The position numbers were made by a program, and so were the translations under genes. A stretch of 6,179 nt of DNA. Origin: Arenicella sp. GTDB taxonomy: Bacteria > Pseudomonadota > Gammaproteobacteria > Arenicellales > Arenicellaceae. The stretch covers positions 1 through 6,179 of the forward strand of contig JAHHOC010000191.1 of the NCBI GenBank assembly GCA_018677115.1, read 5' to 3'. Below are positions 1 to 6,057 of this stretch, piece by piece. Under the pieces are notes generated by a model. It was not told the origin of the DNA and ran no database searches. It saw only the letters and a program-made list of their open reading frames with translations. Numbering within the stretch: position 1 is the stretch's first letter; every line of letters begins with the position of its first letter.

Positions 1-1
1 G

Positions 2-1087
2 GGTTACAGCGAGTGTAATGTCGGCGCCTGCCTCAATGTGAGTGCAGACCACCTGGGATTACGCGGCGTTGATACGCTGGAGCAGCTGGCAGAGATAAAG
101 CGGGTTGTTGTTGAAATCGCTAAGGATTGTGTGGTGCTGAACGCTGATGACAATCTGTGCCTGCAGATGGCGGACTTCTGCGAAGCTGAAAATATCTGTT
201 ATATAACCATGAATCCCGGTCATGGGCTGGTGCGTGAACACATCCGTAGCGGCGGCATGGCGGTGGTGCTTGAGCACGGCATAAATGGCGACATGATCAC
301 CATCTATGACAAGGGAGCACACATTCCGTTACTGTGGACTCACCTGATTCCCGCCACTATCGAGGGCAAGGCCCTGCACAATGTGCAGAATGCCATGTTT
401 GCAGCTGCGATAGCCTACAGTTTTGATACTTCGCTGGAAGACATCCGCCAGGGCCTGCGTATATTTGATACTTCGTTCTATCAGGCACCGGGCCGCCTTA
501 ATATCTATGATGAGCACCCGTTCAAGGTGATTCTGGACTATGCGCATAATCCAGCCGCAATCCAGACTATCACCGACCTCGCAACCCGCCTGGAGGTAAG
601 GGGCAAACGCCGGGTGGTGGTGTCGATACCCGGTGACCGGCGTGATGAAGATATTATCGAGGCTGCTAAAATTGTCGCCAAGGGCTTTGACAGCTTTATC
701 TGCAAGGCGGACGACAACCGGCGTGGACGCGGCGATGACGAAGTTCCGCAACTGTTGAAGAAGACCTTGCTCGAGGCAGGTATTGATGAACAGGCGATTA
801 AAGTGATCCCATCGGAGGAGGACGCGGTAAACCAGGGTCTGGAGGACTGTAGCAGGGGTGATTTACTGGTAATTCTGGGAGATGAAATAACCCGCTGCTG
901 GAAGCAAATTGTGCACTTTAATGAAGACCGGGAAAAAGCACCTCCCAGCGAGCCGCCCTCGCAGGATTTTCCGGAAAAACTCTATGAGCCGGTCGAGCAG
1001 AAATTCGAGCTGGAAGAGGGCCAGAGCATAGTTCATGACGATCGTGGAGTGCGCCTGGTGGTGGAAAGGGACGAGGATTCCGACTGA
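2..1087 (+). CDS. cphA: Cyanophycin synthetase, C-terminal Mur ligase part (5' end outside window)
   Basis: Cyanophycin synthetase makes the Asp-Arg storage polymer cyanophycin in the cytoplasm. Its ATP-grasp domain adds Asp and its Mur-ligase-like domain adds Arg, each using ATP. Only the last 361 residues are present, and the reading frame is open to the left edge at position 2. The apparent GTG start at 38 is internal, because the codons before it (CNVGACLN) continue the family motif 'TNVAADHLG', seen here as LNVSADHLGLRG. Further Mur ligase motifs follow in order: VVLNADDN (about 134-157), HNVQNAM, DYAHNP (536-553), PGDRRDED (629-652) and ADDNRRGRG (707-733). The family motif TRCWKQIVHF ends near 919. 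A 55-residue acidic, proline-containing tail (920-1084) follows. The N-terminal and ATP-grasp domains are expected upstream but cannot be checked here. A CphA-type paralogue follows 59 bp downstream on the same strand, which suggests an operon. Identity is firm at family level. Confidence 0.93.
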   Translation, partial: GYSECNVGACLNVSADHLGLRGVDTLEQLAEIKRVVVEIAKDCVVLNADDNLCLQMADFCEAENICYITMNPGHGLVREHIRSGGMAVVLEHGINGDMITIYDKGAHIPLLWTHLIPATIEGKALHNVQNAMFAAAIAYSFDTSLEDIRQGLRIFDTSFYQAPGRLNIYDEHPFKVILDYAHNPAAIQTITDLATRLEVRGKRRVVVSIPGDRRDEDIIEAAKIVAKGFDSFICKADDNRRGRGDDEVPQLLKKTLLEAGIDEQAIKVIPSEEDAVNQGLEDCSRGDLLVILGDEITRCWKQIVHFNEDREKAPPSEPPSQDFPEKLYEPVEQKFELEEGQSIVHDDRGVRLVVERDEDSD

Positions 1088-1146
1088 TCGCTGCGGTTAA
1101 CTGATTCACCTGATTTATTGCATTTAGAACATAATCGCGGGTAACA

Positions 1147-2838
1147 ATGAAGTTAGAACTCGATGAGGTGCGTCGTATTACCGGGCCCAACCTGTTGTGG
1201 CAAAAACCCGGGGCGATGGTGGATGTTTTTATCGATGATATCGACAAGCAAAGCGTTGCCGAATGCTGGCAGAAGTGGGTGCAACAGTGTTTGTCGCAAT
1301 TTGGCTGGCCGGACGAAAAATCAACCTATCGACTGCACGCGGACGGCGCCAATCTTGCCATCAGTGCGCCAATGGATGCCCTGTATACCGCTTGCGAAGT
1401 GGCCGAACTTGCGTGGGACTGCTGTGCCAGTGAATTGCAGCAAGATGAGCTTCCGGATTGGCAAGGGCGGCTTAAGCAGTTGCAGGTTGAGCTGGCGGAA
1501 GAAGTAAACCCTGCCTTACTGGAACTGCTTGCGGCCGCAGAACAAAGAGCGGTCTCCTGTCTCACAGATGATGATGAAGTGAGCCTGGGTCTTGGGACCA
1601 CTGCCGAAGTGTGGCCAGTATCGGCCATTCCTGCTGTTGATGAAATCGACTGGGAGCAATACAAGGATATCCAGCGTGCTTTTATTACCGGCACTAACGG
1701 CAAGTCAACCAGCGTTCGCCTGGCCGCTGAGATTGCCCATGCTGCGGGAATCAATGCCGGTGTTACGTCGACTGATTTTATCAAAGTGGGTGACGTCATC
1801 ATTGACCGGGGCGATTACTCCGGGCCCGGTGGAGCGCGCATGTTATTGCGCGACCGGCGCACCGAAATGGCATTTCTGGAAGTTGCCCGCGGCGGCATAT
1901 TACGCCGTGGCTTGCCAGTCGATTTGGTAAACGCTGCGCTGGTGACCAACGTCGCCGCAGATCACCTGGGACAGTACGGCATCAATAATGTGCAAGAGCT
2001 GGCGCAGACTAAATTTGTGGTTGCCAGGGGCCTCAATGATAAGGGCGTGCTGGTAGTCAATGCCGATAATGAGCTGGTTGTTGCGCAGGCAAATGCAGGC
2101 GGCAAAACATTATGCTGGTTTAGTCTGGAGCAACACAATCCCTTGATCGAACAGGCTCTTAAGACCGGTGAGCGCGCGGTGTTCGTGCGTGAGGGGCAGT
2201 TAACCTATCATCACCGGGGTGAATATACTGAGTTGGCGGCGGTTAATGATGTGCCGATGACATTTGCCGGCGCGGCACGACACAATGTGCAGAACGCGCT
2301 TGGGGTTATAGGGCTATGTCGCGCCCTTGACCTGCCGTTTGCGGCCATAACCGAGGGCTTGCTGCGGTTCAGCAGCGATGCAGGGGATAACCCCGGGCGC
2401 GGCAACGTCTACGACGTGCAGGGCAGCAGGGTAATAGTCGATTTCGCACACAATGAACACAGTATGCGCGCGGTGGTGGATATGGTGGCAAATACGCCGG
2501 CCAATCACCGCATCGCTATGTTTGGTCACGCCGGTGACCGTACTGATGGTGAGATTCGCGATCTGACTAATGCTGTGTCCGATCTGCAGGCCGACCACTA
2601 TATAATCACCGAGCTGGAGGATTATCTGCGCGGGCGTGAACTGGGTGACATGCCTGCGCTGGTGTCTGCTTGCCTGCGTGAGCGAGGGGTGGAAGACCAC
2701 CAGATCCATGTAGCCCCGAATCCCGTAGAGGGGTCCAGATTGGCGACAAGCCTGGCTCAGCCCGGGGATTTGCTGTTGTTGTTTGTGCTGGATCAACGCA
2801 CCGAAGTGCACGATTATCTGCTGTCTCTGCAACGCTGA
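1147..2838 (+). CDS. CphA'-type cyanophycin synthetase-like Mur ligase lacking the ATP-grasp domain
   Basis: This 563-residue protein is a paralogue of the upstream cphA. Residues 1-100 resemble the CphA N-terminal domain: the start, with GPNLLWQKPG at 13-22, matches the family's 'RGPNxWS' opening and supports ATG 1147. A Mur ligase domain follows from about 170. Its P-loop GTNGKST is at 182-188, FLEVARGGILRRGL at 243-256, TNVAADHLG at 267-275, VNADNE at 304-309, HNVQNAL at 379-385, VDFAHNE at 431-437, GHAGDRTD at 460-467 and EDYLRGRE at 491-498. CphA proteins are usually near 870 residues or more, with an ATP-grasp domain between these two parts. No room for one exists here. By family logic the protein should bind ATP and ligate or bind an amino acid or peptide, but its substrate cannot be inferred. 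Similar short paralogues (often called CphA') lie next to cphA in other proteobacteria. No strong Shine-Dalgarno sequence is visible (GCGGG at 1136-1140 is poor). Transcription ends at the hairpin overlapping the stop codon. Confidence 0.88.
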   Translation: MKLELDEVRRITGPNLLWQKPGAMVDVFIDDIDKQSVAECWQKWVQQCLSQFGWPDEKSTYRLHADGANLAISAPMDALYTACEVAELAWDCCASELQQDELPDWQGRLKQLQVELAEEVNPALLELLAAAEQRAVSCLTDDDEVSLGLGTTAEVWPVSAIPAVDEIDWEQYKDIQRAFITGTNGKSTSVRLAAEIAHAAGINAGVTSTDFIKVGDVIIDRGDYSGPGGARMLLRDRRTEMAFLEVARGGILRRGLPVDLVNAALVTNVAADHLGQYGINNVQELAQTKFVVARGLNDKGVLVVNADNELVVAQANAGGKTLCWFSLEQHNPLIEQALKTGERAVFVREGQLTYHHRGEYTELAAVNDVPMTFAGAARHNVQNALGVIGLCRALDLPFAAITEGLLRFSSDAGDNPGRGNVYDVQGSRVIVDFAHNEHSMRAVVDMVANTPANHRIAMFGHAGDRTDGEIRDLTNAVSDLQADHYIITELEDYLRGRELGDMPALVSACLRERGVEDHQIHVAPNPVEGSRLATSLAQPGDLLLLFVLDQRTEVHDYLLSLQR

Positions 2839-2850
2839 GACAGCATTTTT
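2819..2850 (+). terminator. Intrinsic terminator of the cph operon
   Basis: A perfect 9-bp inverted repeat, TGCTGTCTC (2819-2827) and GAGACAGCA (2837-2845), encloses a 9-nt loop and is followed directly by TTTTT (2846-2850). This is a textbook rho-independent terminator for rightward transcription. The left arm and loop lie inside the last codons of the CphA'-like gene, and the stop TGA (2836-2838) sits at the loop/right-arm junction. The T-run also contributes to the avtA stop codon on the other strand. Read leftward, the hairpin has no U tract (2811-2818 gives GATAATCG), so it should be a poor intrinsic terminator for avtA. Confidence 0.85.
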
Positions 2851-4102
2851 AAGCCGAATAAAGCGCCTGTAGTTCCTCAGCCAGTACTCTAAATCCACGT
2901 TGCAGCCGGTCTGACGGCAGGGCATAGTTGATGCGCAGGCACTGCCGGGTATGCTCCCAGGCTGGGTCAATATCAATAAAGAACTCCTCGCCGGGAATCA
3001 CATAGACGTGTCGGGCTTTGAGGCGGTGATACAGTTCATTGGTCGATATCGGCAAATCTTGCAACCACAGCCACAGAAAGAAAGCCCCCTCCGGTTTGTG
3101 CATCAGCACTGGCAGGTCAGCAAACTCACTGTGGAAAATTTCGATCGCGGTATCAAGACGCTTGCGGTAGAACGGCTTAATTATGGTCTCGGTGAGATTG
3201 GTGAGTTCATCATCTTCAATCATGCGGGTCATCAGCGATGCACCGATACTGTTAGGGGCCAGAGTGATAATGCCGCTTAGCGACGAGATTACGCGGGTCA
3301 GTTCCTCGCTGGCGATGACGATGCCGGTTCGCGCACCGGGCAATCCCAATTTGGACAGCGACATGCAGAAAATCGTGTTGTCACTCCAGGTGATATTGGC
3401 ATCGGTGTAGATAACATTGGGGAACGGCTGGCCATAGGCGTTGTCCACAATCAGCGGAATGCCATTTTTTGAAGCCAGGGCCTGTAGCTTCGCCAGCTCT
3501 TTATCACTCACCACATTGCCGGTTGGGTTGGTAGGTCGCGACAGGCAGATGGCGGCGATATCATCGCCAATTTCCAGTTCGTCAAAATCAACCCGATACT
3601 TGAACTGTCTATTTTCCAGCATTTCTATCCTGGGTCGTCGTGAGGCAAACATATCTTCACTCAGCCCCGAATCAGCATAGCCGACATATTCGGGGGACAG
3701 AGGGAACAGGATTTTTTTAAATGACCCATCGCCCATGTCACCTGCAAGCGCATTGAACAGGTAGAAAAAACTGTTCTGGCTGCCATTGGTTAAGGAAATA
3801 TTATCCGCTGTCAGGTTCCAGCCGAACTGTTCATTGAGAAACTGGCTGAATACGTCTAGAAACGTGGTTTCGCCCTGCGGCCCATCGTAGATGCCGACCA
3901 TTTTTTCGAACAGTTTGTTTTCAATCAACTCCTCCATTTCACGACCGAACAACGCCTGTGCCTCGGGAATGAAAGCCGGGTTGCCACCTCCCAGCATGCA
4001 CAGGTCAGGATGGTTTGATGCATAGGCTTCGCCGAGGTCAACCATCAACTGGTTGATGCCTGACTGGCGTGAAAACTTTTGCCCGAATTTAGATAGTTTC
4101 AT
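2849..4102 (-). CDS. avtA: Valine-pyruvate aminotransferase
   Basis: This cytoplasmic PLP enzyme of fold type I interconverts L-valine plus pyruvate with 2-oxoisovalerate plus L-alanine, and so contributes to alanine and branched-chain amino acid balance. From ATG 4102 it is 417 residues, the same length as E. coli AvtA, and similarity runs end to end. Key segments are FGQKFSRQSGI (6-16), MLGGGNPA (36-43), YDGPQGET (72-79), LTNGSQNSFFYLFN (104-117), FPLSPEYVGYAD (133-144), SRPTNPTGN (188-196), VDNAYG (219-224), the PLP-lysine motif SLSKLGLPGAR with K251 (248-258), KPEGAFFLWLW (336-346) and CLRINY with the likely carboxylate-binding R390. An in-frame ATG at 4198 would add 32 residues with no family match and overlap the spacer, so 4102 is preferred. 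The Shine-Dalgarno sequence is weak (AGAG about 3 nt upstream). The gene is divergent from glpK and converges on the cph pair, with only 10 bp between the two stops. No link to cyanophycin is demonstrated. Confidence 0.95.
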   Translation of the reverse strand: MKLSKFGQKFSRQSGINQLMVDLGEAYASNHPDLCMLGGGNPAFIPEAQALFGREMEELIENKLFEKMVGIYDGPQGETTFLDVFSQFLNEQFGWNLTADNISLTNGSQNSFFYLFNALAGDMGDGSFKKILFPLSPEYVGYADSGLSEDMFASRRPRIEMLENRQFKYRVDFDELEIGDDIAAICLSRPTNPTGNVVSDKELAKLQALASKNGIPLIVDNAYGQPFPNVIYTDANITWSDNTIFCMSLSKLGLPGARTGIVIASEELTRVISSLSGIITLAPNSIGASLMTRMIEDDELTNLTETIIKPFYRKRLDTAIEIFHSEFADLPVLMHKPEGAFFLWLWLQDLPISTNELYHRLKARHVYVIPGEEFFIDIDPAWEHTRQCLRINYALPSDRLQRGFRVLAEELQALYSA

Positions 4103-4204
4103 TGCTCTGTGTATAAATTGCGGCTCGCAACCTGCGTCGTCGTTGGTTAAGATTAGGCATCGATTAAACGCTACCTGCGGCATCGACGCAACCGGCATTT
4201 GGAC
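4103..4204. promoter_or_regulatory. Divergent avtA/glpK spacer, promoters not resolvable
   Basis: This 102-bp spacer must hold the promoters for both avtA (leftward) and glpK (rightward), but I see no convincing -35/-10 pair on either strand. On the + strand TTGGTT (4143-4148) and TTAAAC (4164-4169) are a weak pair with 15-bp spacing. Two short direct repeats are present: GGCATCGA at 4156-4163 and 4179-4186, and CGCAACC at 4126-4132 and 4187-4193. They could be regulator half-sites or chance. I see no hairpin or riboswitch. Confidence 0.35.
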
Positions 4205-5698
4205 ATGACAGAAAAAATGATAATTGCCCTCGATCAGGGTACTACCAGCTCACGGGCAGTGTTGTTTAACCACGATGCCGACATAGTCGACGTGTCACAA
4301 GCGGAATTCACCCAGCACTTTCCAAAACCCGGCTGGGTGGAGCACGACGCCAGCGAAATCTGGGATTCACAGTTTGGTGTGTTGCAACAGCTGGTGGCTA
4401 ATAACCAGCTAAGGCCGGATGATATTGCGGCAATAGGCATCACCAATCAACGCGAGACCGTAGTGGTGTGGAACCGCCGCACTGGTGAACCATTGTGTAA
4501 TGCAATCGTGTGGCAGGATCGCCGGACTGCGGCACGCTGTGATGAACTGGAGGCCTCAGGCTGGGCGGACAAGATACAGGCTAAAACAGGCCTGGTGATT
4601 GATGCCTACTTTTCCGGCACCAAGCTTGAATGGATATTGAATAATGTCGAGGGTGCAAGGGCGCAGGCGGAGTCAGGTGACCTGCTGTTTGGCACCGTCG
4701 ACAGCTGGGTAATCTGGAAGCTCACTGACGGTGCAGTGCACGCAACCGATGCCAGTAATGCCTCGCGTACCCTGCTGTTCAATATCAATACCGGTGATTG
4801 GGATGATGAGCTACTTGAGCTGTTGTCAGTCCCACGTTCGATGCTGCCCGAAGTCAGGGACAGTTCGGGGGATTTTGGCAGTGTCAGCTTCCAGGGTGCT
4901 GACGTGCCCATCGCCGGTGTTGCCGGCGATCAGCAGGCGGCGCTGTTCGGGCAAACCTGCTTTAGCAGGGGCATGGCGAAAAATACCTATGGTACCGGCT
5001 GCTTCATGTTGATGAATACTGGTAGCGAACGCATTGACAGCCATTGTGGTCTGCTCAGCACAGTGGCATGGCGGTTGCAGGGAAAATTAACCTATGCGCT
5101 TGAGGGTAGCGTGTTTATCGCCGGTGCCGCCGTGCAGTGGTTGCGTGACGAACTGGAGTTCTTTGACAACGCCAGCGATAGCGAGGCACTGGCCCTGCAA
5201 GCCAACCCTGAGAGCGATGTAGTGGTGGTGCCGGCATTTGCTGGTTTGGGTGCACCGCATTGGGATATGTATGCGCGCGGCGCTATTTTCGGCTTGACCC
5301 GTGATTCAGGGCGGGCGGAGATTGCCAAGGCCACACTACAGTCGCTGGCTTTTCAGACATTTGATGTGCTGCAGGCTATGCAGCAGGACAGCGGCATTGA
5401 AATGAGCGCATTGAACGTAGACGGCGGTGCAATTGCCAATGACTTTTTGGCGCAATTTCAGGCGGATGTGCTGCAAACTCCGGTTATCCGGCCCAAGGTA
5501 CTCGAGTCCACAGCACTCGGTGCGGCCTATTTGGCGGGCCTGTCAGTGGGCTATTGGCAGCAGGCCGATTTGGAGCGGGTTCGCGACATTGATAAACAGT
5601 TTGAACCGCGCAGCGAACATCGCGAAGTTGCGGCGCTGCTCAAGCAATGGCACAAAGCGGTTGAGCGGAGCAAGCAGTGGATTGATGCGGATGAGTAG
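4205..5698 (+). CDS. glpK: Glycerol kinase
   Basis: This FGGY-family kinase transfers the ATP gamma-phosphate to glycerol, giving sn-glycerol 3-phosphate in the cytoplasm. It has 497 residues (E. coli 502). ATG 4205 gives MTEKMIIALDQGTTSSRAV, which mirrors the E. coli N-terminus, so the TTG two codons upstream is not used. ALDQGTTSSR (8-17) is the first phosphate-binding motif. Glycerol contacts are R83 and E84 in NQRET, Y135 in DAYFSGT, and the catalytic base D242 in AGDQQAALFGQ. Further family blocks are NTYGTGCFMLMNTG (260-273), ALEGSVFIAGAAVQWLRD (298-315), GLGAPHWDMYARGAIFGLTR (347-366), VDGGAIANDF (405-414) and STALGAAYLAG (435-445). The loop before residue 235 is three residues shorter than in E. 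coli and lacks the Arg that binds fructose 1,6-bisphosphate, and the EIIA-Glc docking segment near the C-terminus is also changed. No glpF or glpD lies in the window. The stop overlaps slyX. Confidence 0.96.
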   Translation: MTEKMIIALDQGTTSSRAVLFNHDADIVDVSQAEFTQHFPKPGWVEHDASEIWDSQFGVLQQLVANNQLRPDDIAAIGITNQRETVVVWNRRTGEPLCNAIVWQDRRTAARCDELEASGWADKIQAKTGLVIDAYFSGTKLEWILNNVEGARAQAESGDLLFGTVDSWVIWKLTDGAVHATDASNASRTLLFNINTGDWDDELLELLSVPRSMLPEVRDSSGDFGSVSFQGADVPIAGVAGDQQAALFGQTCFSRGMAKNTYGTGCFMLMNTGSERIDSHCGLLSTVAWRLQGKLTYALEGSVFIAGAAVQWLRDELEFFDNASDSEALALQANPESDVVVVPAFAGLGAPHWDMYARGAIFGLTRDSGRAEIAKATLQSLAFQTFDVLQAMQQDSGIEMSALNVDGGAIANDFLAQFQADVLQTPVIRPKVLESTALGAAYLAGLSVGYWQQADLERVRDIDKQFEPRSEHREVAALLKQWHKAVERSKQWIDADE

Positions 5699-5897
5699 CA
5701 CGCTTGAAGAGTTACAGGTCAAGGTGGCTTTTCTGGAAGACACAATGGCCAAAATCAGCGAGGAATTCTACCTGCAACAAAAGGAACTGCTGGAACTGAA
5801 ACAGCGACATGCGGCGCTGGTAGATAAGTTGCGTAACACTCAAACGACAGACAGTGAGGCGACCGGCGCCGAGCATGAAACACCACCGCATTATTAG
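5691..5897 (+). CDS. slyX: SlyX family coiled-coil protein
   Basis: A 68-residue protein with the SlyX pattern: a single amphipathic coiled coil (about residues 5-47, LEELQVKVAFLEDTMAKI onward, with regularly spaced Leu/Val/Ile), then a short polar linker and the diagnostic C-terminus ETPPHY. The molecular function of SlyX is not known. There is no signal peptide or membrane segment, so it is probably cytoplasmic. ATG 5691 gives MSSTLEEL; an in-frame ATG at 5685 would add Met-Arg. Either start lies inside the end of glpK (8- or 14-bp overlap), in a different frame, so translation is probably coupled to glpK. The upstream GTGGA (5677-5681) can serve as a weak ribosome binding site. The open frame extends much further left across glpK, but that part is a shadow with no SlyX similarity. 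Confidence 0.87.
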   Translation: MSSTLEELQVKVAFLEDTMAKISEEFYLQQKELLELKQRHAALVDKLRNTQTTDSEATGAEHETPPHY

Positions 5898-5974
5898 CGC
5901 CACACACTCATAATTACTATATAAAACAATAAGATAGTGTGGTTTCATAGATTGCCAAATGAAGCAGGACAAAA
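5898..5974. other. AT-rich slyX-recA spacer with a weak inverted repeat
   Basis: This stretch downstream of slyX is AT-rich. CCACAC (5900-5905) and GTGTGG (5937-5942) could pair across a loop of about 31 nt, followed by only three T residues. The stem is short and the loop long, so it is at best a weak terminator for glpK-slyX. I see no gene here. Confidence 0.3.
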
Positions 5975-5994
5975 TACTGTTGACATATACAGTA
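5975..5994 (+). promoter_or_regulatory. LexA (SOS) box of recA
   Basis: TACTGTTGACATATACAGTA matches the E. coli-type LexA operator: CTGT-N8-ACAG with TA flanks, both 6-bp arms perfectly palindromic. It overlaps the recA -35 element, so bound LexA should block RNA polymerase until RecA-stimulated LexA cleavage after DNA damage. It lies 63 bp upstream of the recA start codon. Confidence 0.93.
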
Positions 5995-6006
5995 ATACTG
6001 TATAAA
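5980..6006 (+). promoter_or_regulatory. recA sigma-70 promoter
   Basis: A perfect -35 element TTGACA (5980-5985) is followed by TATAAA (6001-6006), five of six matches to the -10 consensus, with a short 15-bp spacer. An alternative -10, TAAATT at 6003-6008, would give 17 bp. The -35 lies inside the LexA box and the -10 inside a second degenerate box. The predicted transcript would have a leader of about 45 nt before the recA ATG. Confidence 0.75.
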
Positions 6007-6015
6007 TTATCAGCT
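5996..6015 (+). promoter_or_regulatory. Possible second, degenerate LexA box
   Basis: TACTGTATAAATTATCAGCT has a perfect left arm (TACTGT), an AT-rich centre and a degenerate right arm (TCAGCT instead of ACAGTA). It starts exactly 21 bp after the first box, about two helical turns, and covers the -10 element. LexA might bind it cooperatively with the first box. The right-arm mismatches make this uncertain. Confidence 0.45.
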
Positions 6016-6045
6016 ATTCAACAAATAGCCCAATAGACCTTACTG

Positions 6046-6052
6046 AAGGAGA
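6046..6052 (+). promoter_or_regulatory. Strong ribosome binding site of recA
   Basis: AAGGAGA lies 5 nt upstream of ATG 6058 and is by far the best Shine-Dalgarno sequence in the window. It fixes the recA start and fits a highly expressed gene. Confidence 0.9.
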
Positions 6053-6057
6053 ACACA

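Noticed and set aside
38..40. GTG at 38 as the start of the first gene
   Set aside because: The frame is open to the left edge and the codons before 38 encode conserved CphA residues, so the gene starts outside the window.
329..751. 140-residue open frame on the - strand inside cphA
   Set aside because: It is antisense to conserved Mur ligase motifs and has no family resemblance, so it is a shadow.
2314..2976. 220-residue open frame on the - strand across the end of the CphA' gene and avtA
   Set aside because: It lies antisense to one well-supported gene and out of frame with another, and has no recognisable motif.
4111..4120. TATAAATT as a -10 element for avtA or glpK
   Set aside because: On the avtA strand it would give an almost leaderless transcript. 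On the glpK strand no matching -35 is seen at the right distance.
4103..4198. 32-residue N-terminal extension of AvtA from ATG 4198
   Set aside because: The extra residues do not match AvtA. The start at 4102 gives exactly the E. coli length and N-terminus and leaves room for divergent promoters.
4199..4201. TTG 4199 as the glpK start
   Set aside because: ATG 4205 reproduces the conserved MTEK N-terminus of GlpK.
5427..5690. N-terminal extension of slyX across the end of glpK
   Set aside because: The extended part overlaps conserved GlpK motifs in another frame. SlyX similarity begins only at about 5691.
5900..5945. Inverted repeat CCACAC/GTGTGG as a slyX terminator
   Set aside because: The stem is only 6 bp, the loop about 31 nt and the T-run three bases, so it is too weak to call as a terminator.
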